Part shown: one piece after another, positions 17,277 through 26,634 of the stretch
How positions within the stretch are numbered: the first letter of the stretch is position 1
Layout of the letters: every line of letters begins with the position of its first letter
Assembly (NCBI RefSeq): GCF_027891095.1
Contig: NZ_JAQIIO010000001.1
Location: forward strand, 220,001-284,000
Source of the DNA: Aliiroseovarius salicola
GTDB taxonomy: Bacteria; Pseudomonadota; Alphaproteobacteria; Rhodobacterales; Rhodobacteraceae
Length of the DNA: 64,000 nucleotides
Reading direction: 5' to 3'
Notes under the pieces: model-generated
What the model saw: the letters and a program-made list of their open reading frames with translations, nothing else
Told to the model about the DNA's origin: nothing
Databases searched by the model: none
Made by a program: the position numbers and the translations under genes

Positions 17277-19444
17277 TCTGCCGCCATCCCCTGTGTGTTG
17301 CCATTGCCCACAACAGCCGCATCGCGGATTTCGAGGGTGGCGTTGATCGAACCCTTGCGGCCGTCCTCATAGGTGACCTCGGTTTCGATATATTGCTCGG
17401 ATTTGCCGCTATAGAATGCGTCGATCAGCGGAGCGTATTTCTCCTCGACGACCTTGCGGCGCACCTTTCGGGTGCGGGTCATCTCGCCGTCATCCGCATC
17501 AAGTTCCTTGTGAAGGATCAGGAAACGATGGATCTGACAGCCCGAAAGCATCTCGTCTTCAGCGACCGATTTGTTGACCGTTTCAACATGTTCCTGGATG
17601 GTTGACACAACGTCTGGGTGGCCGGCCAGTTCCTGATAGGAAGCGTAAGCCACGTTGTTGCGCTCGGCCCAGTTGCCCACGGCGGTCAGGTCGATATTGA
17701 TGAAGGCCGTGCACATGTCGCGGTCATTGCCGAAGACAACAGCCTCCAGAATGTCCGGATAGAACTTGAGTTTGTTCTCGACATATTTTGGGGCAAACAT
17801 CTTGCCATCGGCCATTTTACCAACGTCTTTGGCGCGGTCGATTATCCGCAGGTGACCGTTCTTCTTGTCGAAGAAACCAGCGTCACCCGTCGCTACCCAA
17901 CCTTCCGGATCTTTGGTATCGGCGGTGCTTTCCGGGTTGTTGTAGTATTCCACAAAGGTCCCCGGCGAGCGGTAGAAGATCTCGCCGTTATCAGCCAGTT
18001 TGATCTCAACACCCGGAGCAGGCACACCCACGGTGTCATTACGCACTTCACCATCAGGCTGCACGGTGATGAACACGGTGGCTTCGGTCTGACCGTAAAG
18101 CTGTTTGAGATTGATCCCCATCGAACGATAAAACTCGAAAATTTCCGGACCAATTGCTTCACCGGCGGTGTAACCCACACGGATGCGACCAAAACCAAGG
18201 GTATCTTTCAGAGGCCCGTAAACCAGCACATCGCCACAGCGATACTTGAAATATTCCTGCAAACTGCCGTTATAAAGCTTCAGACCCATCGGGTCTTTGG
18301 CCTTGAAGTGCTTGCGGACATCTTTGCCATAACGAAGTTTGGCAACGCCTAGGCGAATGGCATTTTCCACCAGAGCTTCCGCAGCAAAACCAACGCCCAT
18401 CGCATAACGGAACCCGTGGCGCATTTTTTGCTCAAAGGTACGTTTTTGCGTGGTGACCTTGCGCTTTGGCATGCCGTATTTTTCACCGGCGCCGGCTTTG
18501 GCAAAATCCATGAAATGGTGGAACAGGGCGTATTTCAGATCGCCACTGTCTTCCATCCGGATCATCACATTGGTCAGCTGGGTTTCGAACACACGTGGCG
18601 GCGCAAAGTAATAGGTTGGCCCAATTTCGCGCAGATCCGACATCAGCGTGTCGGCGCTTTCGGGACAGTTCACGCAGAAGCCGGTCCACATCGCCTGACC
18701 GAGCGAGAAGATGAAATCCCCCACCCACGCCATCGGCAGATAGGCCAGAATGTCTTCGTTGCCGCCCAGATTGTCGAACTCGGACGAGTTCTTGGCGCTT
18801 TCAATGATATTGCGGTTCGACAGAACCACGCCCTTCGGACGACCGGTGGTGCCTGATGTGTAAAGCATCACGCATTTGCTGTCATACGTCAGCTCAGCTT
18901 CGCGTTTGGCCATCTCGTCTTCGAAACGAGCATGCGCCACGCGGCCTTCTTCCTGAATGTCGTGATACCAGTGCAGGTGGCTGTGGTCATATTTCCGCAG
19001 GCCCCGCTTGTCGAAATAAATCACGTGTTCGATGTGATGGATTTTCTCCTGCACCTCGATCACTTTGTCGACCTGTTCCTGATCGCCGCAAATGACAAAA
19101 CGCGCGCCGCAATTTTCGAGCACGTATTCCATTTCTTCTGCAACAGCATCCTGATAGAGCGGCACCGGAACGGCGCCCACTTTCTGTGCGGCTACCATGC
19201 CCCAGTAGTGGGCCGGGCGGTTGCGACCGATAATGGCAACATGGTCGCCACGCTCGATCCCCAGCGCCAACAGGCCCAGGGCCAGATTTTGAATTTCCTC
19301 GGCGGCTTGCGCCCAGGTCCAGCTCTGCCAGATTCCAAATTCTTTTTCCCGATAGGCCGGGCGATTTCCAAATTCCTTCACATTCCGGTCGAGTAGCGCC
19401 GGAATAGAAGCAAATGCGCCAGCTTTGGCTAAGTCTTGTCCCAA
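17273..19444 (-). CDS. Long-chain-type acyl-CoA synthetase (AMP-forming)
   Basis: 723 residues. Activates a carboxylic acid with ATP and CoA. Motifs: P-loop YTSGTTGRPKG (195-205), A5-like QLYGQTEATVF, A7 VATGDAGF, A8-like RIIDRAKD, and the C-terminal lid. The size and insertions match bacterial FACL/long-chain synthetases rather than small acid ligases. The start is a TTG at 19444 with GGGAGG five bases upstream; no in-frame ATG is nearby. First gene of the seven-gene operon, overlapping livG by four bases, which implies that uptake and CoA activation are produced together. Divergent from the kinase gene across a 217-base control region. Confidence 0.93.
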   Translation of the reverse strand: MGQDLAKAGAFASIPALLDRNVKEFGNRPAYREKEFGIWQSWTWAQAAEEIQNLALGLLALGIERGDHVAIIGRNRPAHYWGMVAAQKVGAVPVPLYQDAVAEEMEYVLENCGARFVICGDQEQVDKVIEVQEKIHHIEHVIYFDKRGLRKYDHSHLHWYHDIQEEGRVAHARFEDEMAKREAELTYDSKCVMLYTSGTTGRPKGVVLSNRNIIESAKNSSEFDNLGGNEDILAYLPMAWVGDFIFSLGQAMWTGFCVNCPESADTLMSDLREIGPTYYFAPPRVFETQLTNVMIRMEDSGDLKYALFHHFMDFAKAGAGEKYGMPKRKVTTQKRTFEQKMRHGFRYAMGVGFAAEALVENAIRLGVAKLRYGKDVRKHFKAKDPMGLKLYNGSLQEYFKYRCGDVLVYGPLKDTLGFGRIRVGYTAGEAIGPEIFEFYRSMGINLKQLYGQTEATVFITVQPDGEVRNDTVGVPAPGVEIKLADNGEIFYRSPGTFVEYYNNPESTADTKDPEGWVATGDAGFFDKKNGHLRIIDRAKDVGKMADGKMFAPKYVENKLKFYPDILEAVVFGNDRDMCTAFINIDLTAVGNWAERNNVAYASYQELAGHPDVVSTIQEHVETVNKSVAEDEMLSGCQIHRFLILHKELDADDGEMTRTRKVRRKVVEEKYAPLIDAFYSGKSEQYIETEVTYEDGRKGSINATLEIRDAAVVGNGNTQGMAAE

Positions 19445-19560
19445 ATTGTCCTCCCACCGTCGGCCTGTCCGACGTTCCCGAATTGCCTGGCGATTCTTGC
19501 CCGGCAGCCCTGACGAAAAAAATGGTCGGTGTTAAAGGTTTCGCCATTTTTTCTGGATCC

Positions 19561-19574
19561 TTACGAATTGTTAC
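19561..19574. promoter_or_regulatory. Candidate direct-repeat binding site for an OmpR-type regulator
   Basis: TTAC occurs twice with exactly ten bases from start to start (19561 and 19571) in the divergent control region. OmpR-family regulators commonly bind tandem half-sites one helical turn apart, and such a regulator is encoded next door. Short motif, so chance is quite possible. Confidence 0.25.
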
Positions 19575-19661
19575 ATGTGAAATATTCCGCCCTCCCTTCT
19601 TCATCCCCCTTTTCCACATGAGGCTTCGGTGATAGCGAAAAGGGCGGAGGGGATGATTTTC

Positions 19662-21584
19662 ATGCCAAACAGCAAAGAAGCCACCGCACTCACTCAGGCC
19701 GGTCTGAACCTTATTCAGCAGGCACTTTCCATCTATGATCGAGAGCTACGTTTGGTGATTGGCAATCAGCAATTTCAGGACATGTTCGATCTGCCGGACA
19801 GATTCGTCCGGCCCGGCGCCGATTTTGCCGAGACCATTCGCGCTTTGGCCGAGCGCGGCGAATATGGCGCGGTTGGTGACATTGATGCCTTTGTGAAATC
19901 ACGCGTCGATCAGGCCAAAGATTTTGTTCCGCACTACCTTGAGCGCACCCGCGCAAACGGTCATGTCATCTCGGTCGAAGGCAATCCTTTGCCACAGGGT
20001 GGATGGGTCACGGTTTACACCGATATCACCCATATCAAGCGCCAAGAAAGATTGCTGCGCGCGCGGTCCGAAGAGCTTTCCGATCAAGTACTTAGCCATA
20101 CCGAAGAGCTCGCCCAAACCAACCGGGCGCTGGCCTCGACCAACAAGGCGCTGGAAGAGACCAAGCGCGAGCTGACCGAGATGGAAAGCCGCACCCGCCT
20201 GACCGCGGAAATGATGCCCGCCCATATCGCTCGGATCGACCGGGATCTGACCTATACGTTTTCAAACCGACGCCTGAGCCGGGTCATTCCCGGTCGCCCC
20301 ACCGATCTCTTTGGCCTGCATGCAAGCGAAGCTCTTGGCGACGAGGCATATGCACGCATTTCCCCGTATTTTCAGAAGGCGTTCAAGGGTGAGGCGAATG
20401 TCTTCGAATTCAGCCACGAGACATCCGGCCGCCGTATCCGTGTCGCGCTGACGCCCGATCGTGACGACGAAACAAATGAGATCACCGGGGTCTACATCCT
20501 GTCGATGGACATCACCGAAGAAGCTCAGGCCCGCGCGGCCCTTGCACAAACACGCAAGCGAGAGCTGGCGGCCCAGCTCACCTCTGGTGTCGCGCATGAT
20601 TTCTCAAATCTGCTCACCATCATTCTTGGCCTACAAAGCCGGTTGGGTCAGATGAATATCAACGACACCGCGCAGGAACTGGTGCAGGCCACCACCGCCG
20701 CTGTGCGCCGTGGAGGCACATTGCTTGAACGGATCGCTTCAATCTCTGGAAAACGAGAGGCCCACTTCGAAACGACCGATGTGCCAGAGCTGCTCAGAGG
20801 GTTGGAAACATTGGCAAAACCAACCCTGCCCGAAGGGGTTGGATTGGATATTCTGACCTGTAACCTGAACGATCCGGTGGTACTGGATGCAGGTGCGGTA
20901 CAGGATGGGCTTTTGAACCTGATCATCAATGCCACCCACGCGATTGGAAATGGGCCGGGCCGGATCACACTTTCGGCCCGACCGATCCGGGAAACCTGGG
21001 TCGAGTTTCGCGTCAGTGATAGCGGGCCAGGCTTTTCGGACGAGGCCTTGGAACGCGCGCTTGATCCGTTTTTCACCACCAAAGGGGGGGACGGGTCCGG
21101 GCTGGGCCTGTCCATGGTTTATGACCAGACCAAGGTGGCTGGCGGGCATATTAAGATCGCGAACGACCCGGACAGTGGCGCCATTGTTTCGATCCGCCTG
21201 CCATTGCGCAAACCCGCCCGCCCAATTGCACCGCGCCTTGTTTTGCTGATTGAAGACAATCCCGACATCCGCACCTCGGTTCGCGAAATGCTGATCGACA
21301 TGGGGCATCAGGTGATCGAAGCGGCCTCGGCGGAAGAGGCGCTGGGATTGATGTCATTGGAAGGGATTGGGTTGATCCTTTCGGATGTGATTTTAGAGGG
21401 CGCGCAAACAGGCCCAGAATTTTTACTCGGGCTTAAAGCCGCAGGCGTCGAAACACCAAAGCTTTTGATGACCTCCTTGCCTGCGGAAGACCCACGCCGG
21501 GCAAAAGCAGGCTTTCCTGTTTTGCATAAGCCCTTTACCAAAGGGGAGCTTGCCACATTCCTGTCCCAAGAGGTCCGAACATGA
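19662..21584 (+). CDS. Hybrid sensor histidine kinase (PAS_7-PAS-HisKA-HATPase-REC)
   Basis: 640 residues, no transmembrane segment, so a cytosolic sensor. In order: PAS_7 domain (about 12-125), coiled coil (128-180), second PAS (about 182-287), HisKA with His312 in SGVAHDFSNLLT, HATPase with N-box LLNLIINATHAI, G1 DSGPG (453-457) and G2 GDGSGLGLSM (476-485), then a C-terminal receiver (525-640) with phospho-acceptor Asp575 and Lys623. The ATG at 19662 has ggagggg nine bases upstream; an earlier ATG at 19653 is too close to it. Stop overlaps the regulator start as ATGA. The divergent position suggests it senses the substrate of the neighbouring transporter operon. Confidence 0.93.
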   Translation: MPNSKEATALTQAGLNLIQQALSIYDRELRLVIGNQQFQDMFDLPDRFVRPGADFAETIRALAERGEYGAVGDIDAFVKSRVDQAKDFVPHYLERTRANGHVISVEGNPLPQGGWVTVYTDITHIKRQERLLRARSEELSDQVLSHTEELAQTNRALASTNKALEETKRELTEMESRTRLTAEMMPAHIARIDRDLTYTFSNRRLSRVIPGRPTDLFGLHASEALGDEAYARISPYFQKAFKGEANVFEFSHETSGRRIRVALTPDRDDETNEITGVYILSMDITEEAQARAALAQTRKRELAAQLTSGVAHDFSNLLTIILGLQSRLGQMNINDTAQELVQATTAAVRRGGTLLERIASISGKREAHFETTDVPELLRGLETLAKPTLPEGVGLDILTCNLNDPVVLDAGAVQDGLLNLIINATHAIGNGPGRITLSARPIRETWVEFRVSDSGPGFSDEALERALDPFFTTKGGDGSGLGLSMVYDQTKVAGGHIKIANDPDSGAIVSIRLPLRKPARPIAPRLVLLIEDNPDIRTSVREMLIDMGHQVIEAASAEEALGLMSLEGIGLILSDVILEGAQTGPEFLLGLKAAGVETPKLLMTSLPAEDPRRAKAGFPVLHKPFTKGELATFLSQEVRT

Positions 21585-22297
21585 CACAGCCGCAAAGCAG
21601 CCGTCCAATGATCGCCATTCTCGATGATGAACCGGAAATTCGCCGGATGCTGTCGGACGCGCTAGAGGATGCCGGTTTTCGGACCGCATGTTTTTCACGG
21701 GCAACCGAGTTCGAAGCCGCCCTCAACACGATGGCGCCTGATGTGTGTCTGGTGGATCTGGGTCTGCCGGATCGTGACGGGCTGACGCTGGTTCACCGGC
21801 TGGCCCTCGAAAGTGGGGCTTCGATCATCATCATCTCGGGGCGTGTGCAGGTTCAGGATAAAATTACCGGTCTGGAACTGGGTGCCGATGACTATATCAT
21901 CAAACCGTTTGAACCCGCCGAAGTGGTTGCTCGCGTGCGCGCCCGCCTGCGCAGCCAGAAATCCGGCGCACCAATTTCGCAAACAGCGCGTTTCAGCGGC
22001 TGGACCGCGCATTTTGATCGCTATGTGCTGGAAGATGACAACGGAGAAGAGACCACATTTTCACATGCGGAAGGCGAGGTGCTGCGCCTGTTCCTTGACG
22101 CTCCAAACCGCCTGATTTCTCGCGCCCAGATGCAGGAAAGTTTGGGTGGCGTGGCCGGGGAAAGTTTTGACCGGGCGATGGATGTTCGCATCTCGCGACT
22201 GCGCACCAAACTCAAGGAAGACCCAAAAAACCCGCGCCTGATCAAGACGATCTACGGGGCCGGATATATCTTTTTGGGCGATGTGAACTGGGGCTAA
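21581..22297 (+). CDS. OmpR-family response regulator
   Basis: 238 residues. Receiver domain with acidic pair Asp15/Asp16, phospho-acceptor Asp59 and Lys108 (YIIKPFEP), followed by a winged-helix DNA-binding domain (about 140-235) ending in RISRLRTKLKEDPKNPRLIKTIYGAGYIF, the usual OmpR recognition-helix and wing. Output partner of the hybrid kinase it overlaps by four bases. Likely target: the divergent acyl-CoA synthetase/liv operon (inference from position). Confidence 0.93.
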   Translation: MTQPQSSRPMIAILDDEPEIRRMLSDALEDAGFRTACFSRATEFEAALNTMAPDVCLVDLGLPDRDGLTLVHRLALESGASIIIISGRVQVQDKITGLELGADDYIIKPFEPAEVVARVRARLRSQKSGAPISQTARFSGWTAHFDRYVLEDDNGEETTFSHAEGEVLRLFLDAPNRLISRAQMQESLGGVAGESFDRAMDVRISRLRTKLKEDPKNPRLIKTIYGAGYIFLGDVNWG

Positions 22298-22358
22298 TCC
22301 CTCGCCAATTATGGATTTTCCTCCTTATATGGTAAAATGCCAGCAGGAGGATTTTCTC

Positions 22359-22757
22359 ATGAGCTACCTCGAATTCTACACAACCCTGACAGCACTTTGG
22401 GTGGCCGTGTCCTGGTTGCCCTATATTCTGGACCGGATAGCAACCAGGGGGCTGATGGGGGCTTTGGCCAATTACGACCCCAATGCCATCCCTCAATCAA
22501 ACTGGGCGCAGCGGGCTATGCGCGCGCACAAAGTCAATGTGCAGGCTTTTGTGGCTTTTGCACCGCTGGCGATCATCGCAATGATACGCATCCCTGATGA
22601 TTCATATCCCGGCACGCTTGCCATGACGTTCTTTTTCGGCATCGTCGCCCATTACCTGATTTATTGTTCCGGTGTGATTGTGCTTCGCACGCTTGCCTTC
22701 GCGGTCGCTTCGCTTTCAACCGTGGCATTGGCATTACGTTTGCTCGACATAATCTGA
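22359..22757 (+). CDS. MAPEG family membrane protein
   Basis: 132 residues with four hydrophobic helices (about 8-25, 55-75, 82-102, 108-130), and the MAPEG-like segment WAQRAMRAHKVNVQAFVAFAPL after the first loop, with the Arg/Asn pattern of the family. Bacterial MAPEG proteins are glutathione-linked or of unknown activity. The ATG at 22359 follows agcaggagg; the upstream in-frame part is not needed. The stop overlaps the start of a 53-residue gene. Confidence 0.85.
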   Translation: MSYLEFYTTLTALWVAVSWLPYILDRIATRGLMGALANYDPNAIPQSNWAQRAMRAHKVNVQAFVAFAPLAIIAMIRIPDDSYPGTLAMTFFFGIVAHYLIYCSGVIVLRTLAFAVASLSTVALALRLLDII

Positions 22758-22918
22758 TGGATCCGTTTGCCCTCGCGTTTTATGCCGTCATCTGTGCAGC
22801 ACTCAGTATGCTGGCCCCGTCCCTTCCGCGTCCGCTTCACAGGCTGGGCTTGGGGGCAGCGGTCGGTGTTGCGGCAGCCGCAACGCTTCCCAGCATCAAG
22901 GTTGCTCTGGGGATCTAG
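22757..22918 (+). CDS. Small hydrophobic protein, 53 residues
   Basis: Not recognised. MDPFALAFYAVICAALS... begins with a hydrophobic helix (about 4-20), then a short basic loop (PSLPRPLHRLG), then a second hydrophobic segment (about 31-50). A two-helix inner-membrane hairpin is likely. Its ATG overlaps the MAPEG stop codon (TGATG), which suggests translational coupling and is the main evidence that it is real. A bidirectional terminator lies 65 bases downstream. It may be an accessory subunit of the MAPEG protein; that is inference. Confidence 0.6.
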   Translation: MDPFALAFYAVICAALSMLAPSLPRPLHRLGLGAAVGVAAAATLPSIKVALGI

Positions 22919-22980
22919 AATCCGGTGACGCAGGTGAGAGCAATGGCCATCGCGTCACCAGCACATTTAGCGTCGAAAAC

Positions 22981-23015
22981 AAAAACGCCCCGCTGACGAT
23001 CTGCGGGGCGTTTTG
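22981..23015. terminator. Bidirectional rho-independent terminator
   Basis: CGCCCCGC (22986-22993), nine-base loop, GCGGGGCG (23003-23010); AAAAA on the left and TTTT on the right. Serves the MAPEG pair and the opposing formate dehydrogenase gene. Confidence 0.9.
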
Positions 23016-23040
23016 ATTCGAAATCAATTGCGCACGGGGT

Positions 23041-25809
23041 TTACTCTGCCGCGATCCCTTCTTCGATCTTCTCAACCCGCACGGCCGAGAATTTCATCTC
23101 GGCAATTTTTCCATACGGATCAAGAGCCGGGTTGGTGAGCATGTTGGCGGCGGCTTCGACATAGGCGAAGGGCAGGAATACCATGTTCTCGGCAATGGCA
23201 TAATCCGCCCGCACCATGACGTCGATAGACCCACGACGAGTGCTCAAGCGCACCATTCCGCCCGGCTCAACACCCATCTCACGCATGGTCTTTGGGTTCA
23301 TCGAGCAGTTCGCTTCGGGTTCAATCGCATCCAGCACCGTGGCGCGGCGGGTCATCGACCCAGTGTGCCAATGCTCCAGCTGACGGCCGGTGGTGAGCAC
23401 CATCGGATAGTCTTCATCCGGGGTTTCAGCGGGCGGCAGGATAGTGGCTGGTGCAAAGCGGGCGCGGCCATTTTCGCGCGGGAAACCGTCACCGAACACA
23501 ACCGCCTGACCGGGATCTTCCGGCGACAGCGACGGGTAGGTCACGGCGTTTTCATTTTCCAGACGATCCCATGTAATATTATCAAGCGACGGCATGACTT
23601 GGGTCATTTCGTCAAAGATCTGGCTCGGGTGATCAAAGGTCCAGCCCATGCCCATGCGTTTGGCCAGCTCTACAGTGATCCACCAATCCTCCTGCGCTTC
23701 ACCTGTGGGCGGCACGGCGGGGCGACACATTTGCACCTGACGGTTGGTATTTGAGGTGGTGCCAGTTTTTTCCGCCAGCGCAGCGGCGGGCAAAACCACA
23801 TCCGCGTAAGAGGCGGTCTCGGTCAGGAAGATGTCCTGAGAAACAAGGAATTCCATCCGCTCCAGCGCTTCGCGCACATGGGTCACATCCGGGTCAGACA
23901 TGGCCGGGTTTTCACCAAGGATATACATGCCCTTGATCTTGCGATCATAAACAGCGTCCATGATTTCAACCACGGTCAGACCTTTCTGATCAGACAGGCC
24001 ATCCACATTCCACAGCGCTTGATATTGGTCACGAACCGCCGGGTCGGCGACCGATTTGTAATCCGGATAGAACATCGGGATCAGACCCGCATCCGACGCG
24101 CCCTGCACGTTGTTCTGACCGCGAAGCGGGTGCAGCCCGGTGCCCGGACGACCCACATTACCGGTCATCAGCGCCAGCGCGATCAGACAGCGCGAATTGT
24201 CGGTGCCGTGAGTATGCTGGCTTACGCCCATACCCCAGAAAATCATCCCCGCCCTACCGTTGGCAAAGGTCCGGGCGGCCGCACGCAGTTCTTCGGCGTC
24301 AATGCCACAGATCGGGGCCATTTCCTCGGGGCTGAACGCCTTGATATGCTCGCGCATCGCTTCCCAGTTTTCGGTGTGCTTGGCGATGTAATCGTCGTCT
24401 TGCAGACCCTCTTCGGCAATCACATGCATGATCGCATTGAGCATCGACACGTCGGCGCTTGGCTTGAACTGAAGACGATGGGTGGCGAACCGGCCCATGC
24501 CCACGCCACGCGGATCCATGACGATCAGCTTACCACCACGTTTGGTAAACTGCTTGAAATAGGTGGCCGCAACCGGGTGGTTTTCGATCGGGTTCGAGCC
24601 GATCACAATCGCCACATCGGCGTTTTCAATCTCGTTGAAGGTCGCGGTCACAGCGCCCGAGCCCACGTTTTCCAACAGCGCCGACACCGAAGAGGCATGG
24701 CACAGACGGGTGCAGTGGTCGACATTGTTGTGACGGAAACCTTCGCGGATGAACCGCTGGAAGAGGTAGGCCTCTTCGTTGGTGCACTTCGCAGAACCAA
24801 AGCCCGCAACCGCTTCGCCACCATGCTCATCACGCAGTTTCATCAGCCCCTTGGCAGCCACGTCCAGAGCCTCGTCCCATGTCGCTTCGCGGAAATGGGT
24901 CAGCGGGTTGGCTGGATCAACGTTCAGACCCTTTTCAGCGCCTTCCTTGCGGATCAGCGGTTTGGTCAGGCGGTGCGGGTGGTTGATATAGTCAAAGCCA
25001 AAGCGGCCTTTCACACAAAGGCGGCCTTCGTTGGCGGGGCCATTGATCCCCTCGGCATAAACCACCTTGTCGTCTTTGACCTTCAGGCTGACCTGACAAC
25101 CAACACCACAGAACGGGCAGATGCTTTCGACCTCTTTGTCGAAATCGGACGTGTCCTGCACCTTGGCAGGCATCAGAGCACCGGTCGGGCAGGCCTGCAC
25201 ACATTCGCCACAAGCAACACAAGTCGAGGCGCCCATCGGGTCATCGATGTCAAAGACCGGATAGGCGTCATGGCCACGGCCCGCCATACCAATGACGTCG
25301 TTCACCTGCACTTCACGGCAAGCACGAACGCAAAGGTTACACGAGATACAGGCGTCGAGGTTGACCGACATGGCAACGTGGCTGTCATCCAGCAGCGGCA
25401 CACGACCTTCTTCCAATTTCGGGAAGCGGCTTTGGGTCACGCCATTCAGATCAGCCATATCCCAGAAGTGGGCATTGGCATCGTGGCGCTCTTCCGGTTG
25501 GTCGGCCACCAGAAGCTCGACCACCATTTTGCGGGCGTTGGTGGCGCGGGCATTGTCGGTGATGACCACCATGCCTTCGCTGGGCGCGCGGATACAGGAG
25601 GCCGCCAGGGTGCGCTCGCCTTCGATCTCGACCACACAGGCGCGACAGTTGCCATCAGACCGTAAATTCGGAACGTCCTTGTGGCACAGGTGCGGGATCA
25701 GCGTGCCCTCACGATTTGCCACATCCCAAATGCTTTCGCCTTCATATGCGACAACTTCGCGCCCATCCAAGGTGAAGGTAATTCCCGACATATTCTGCCC
25801 ATCAGCCAT
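23041..25809 (-). CDS. Formate dehydrogenase alpha-type molybdoenzyme (orphan, one Fe-S site lost)
   Basis: 922 residues, cytosolic (no Tat signal). N-terminal [2Fe-2S] ferredoxin domain with Cys42, 55, 58, 72; two ferredoxin [4Fe-4S] sets (Cys154/157/160/164 and Cys197/200/203/207); then the molybdopterin domain with its own cluster (Cys231/234/238/265) and the active-site RLCHA, Cys370-His371, so a cysteine and not a selenocysteine enzyme. NAD-linked FDH and NuoG relatives normally also have H-x3-C-x2-C-x5-C between the first two sites. Here His109 remains but the three Cys are Ala113, Trp116 and Asn122. The beta, gamma and chaperone genes of the Fds type are absent from the window, so the electron acceptor is unknown. 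ATG at 25809 follows gacggag. Confidence 0.9.
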   Translation of the reverse strand: MADGQNMSGITFTLDGREVVAYEGESIWDVANREGTLIPHLCHKDVPNLRSDGNCRACVVEIEGERTLAASCIRAPSEGMVVITDNARATNARKMVVELLVADQPEERHDANAHFWDMADLNGVTQSRFPKLEEGRVPLLDDSHVAMSVNLDACISCNLCVRACREVQVNDVIGMAGRGHDAYPVFDIDDPMGASTCVACGECVQACPTGALMPAKVQDTSDFDKEVESICPFCGVGCQVSLKVKDDKVVYAEGINGPANEGRLCVKGRFGFDYINHPHRLTKPLIRKEGAEKGLNVDPANPLTHFREATWDEALDVAAKGLMKLRDEHGGEAVAGFGSAKCTNEEAYLFQRFIREGFRHNNVDHCTRLCHASSVSALLENVGSGAVTATFNEIENADVAIVIGSNPIENHPVAATYFKQFTKRGGKLIVMDPRGVGMGRFATHRLQFKPSADVSMLNAIMHVIAEEGLQDDDYIAKHTENWEAMREHIKAFSPEEMAPICGIDAEELRAAARTFANGRAGMIFWGMGVSQHTHGTDNSRCLIALALMTGNVGRPGTGLHPLRGQNNVQGASDAGLIPMFYPDYKSVADPAVRDQYQALWNVDGLSDQKGLTVVEIMDAVYDRKIKGMYILGENPAMSDPDVTHVREALERMEFLVSQDIFLTETASYADVVLPAAALAEKTGTTSNTNRQVQMCRPAVPPTGEAQEDWWITVELAKRMGMGWTFDHPSQIFDEMTQVMPSLDNITWDRLENENAVTYPSLSPEDPGQAVVFGDGFPRENGRARFAPATILPPAETPDEDYPMVLTTGRQLEHWHTGSMTRRATVLDAIEPEANCSMNPKTMREMGVEPGGMVRLSTRRGSIDVMVRADYAIAENMVFLPFAYVEAAANMLTNPALDPYGKIAEMKFSAVRVEKIEEGIAAE

Positions 25810-25976
25810 AGTAAATTCTCCGTCTCACGGTGCAGTATATCGCATTTGAGCCCCGCTTTCAGTTCGTCATTCACGACATAAGCTGTGGATTTTGCGCCAG
25901 CCCCCTTTCAAGATTGGATCCAAACGACTAGCAATGTGATGAACACTTATTGAGTTTGCTGCGCAAAGGAACACCC

Positions 25977-26627
25977 ATGGCACAGATTACCCTCATCCGT
26001 CACGGTCAGGCCAACACCACCGCCACTGACGAAATTGGGTATGACAATCTTTCGGACCTTGGGCGTCAGCAAGCCCGCTGGCTGGGGGACTACATGAAGG
26101 CGCACAACGAAGAGTTTGATGTGATCTATTCAGGGTCGCTCAATCGACAGCAACAAACTGCACAGGAATTCGGGGCTGCGGAAATCACCATAGATGAGCG
26201 TCTGAATGAATTCTCCTACTACGACATTTCCGCCGCGATGCACGCTCAGTTTGACCTGCAAAAGCCTAGATCACGCGACGAATTCATTGCTCATATGCCA
26301 TTGGTTTTTTCGGCCTGGCAGGATGGGCATCTGACTGGAAACTTCGAGACTTTTCATGACTTTCAAAGCCGGGTGGACGATGCGTTGCAAGAATATGCAG
26401 CCCAAGGAAAACGGGTTGGTGTTTTTACATCCGGCGGCGTAATTGGCATGGCCATACGCATAACAATGGGGTTGGATACCGGCACATTTACCCGATTGAT
26501 GCTATCGATCCACAACAGCTCGATCCATCGGTTGTTGCCGGTTGGAACCAGCCTATCCATGACCGGGTTTAACGCCATTCCGCATTTGGCTGCACCGGAC
26601 CGTCAATATGCCCAGACCTATATCTGA
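25977..26627 (+). CDS. Histidine phosphatase (phosphoglycerate mutase-like) family protein
   Basis: 216 residues. The catalytic RHG is at 8-10 (LIRHGQAN); the second-half His lies in the SIHNSSIHRL region, with the acid Glu expected near ERLNEF. A general phosphatase of the branch that includes mutases and small phosphatases; substrate not readable. ATG at 25977 follows aaaggaacaccc; the nine codons before it are not typical of the family. Likely first gene of a six-gene run that includes the lysine-degradation enzymes; the GST gene starts 7 bases after its stop. Confidence 0.88.
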   Translation: MAQITLIRHGQANTTATDEIGYDNLSDLGRQQARWLGDYMKAHNEEFDVIYSGSLNRQQQTAQEFGAAEITIDERLNEFSYYDISAAMHAQFDLQKPRSRDEFIAHMPLVFSAWQDGHLTGNFETFHDFQSRVDDALQEYAAQGKRVGVFTSGGVIGMAIRITMGLDTGTFTRLMLSIHNSSIHRLLPVGTSLSMTGFNAIPHLAAPDRQYAQTYI

Positions 26628-26634
26628 AATCCCC

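Noticed and set aside
23878-25665. 595-codon plus-strand open frame opposite the formate dehydrogenase gene
   Set aside because: It is a mirror frame of a high-GC gene; its translation has no domain and the minus-strand frame has complete cofactor motifs.
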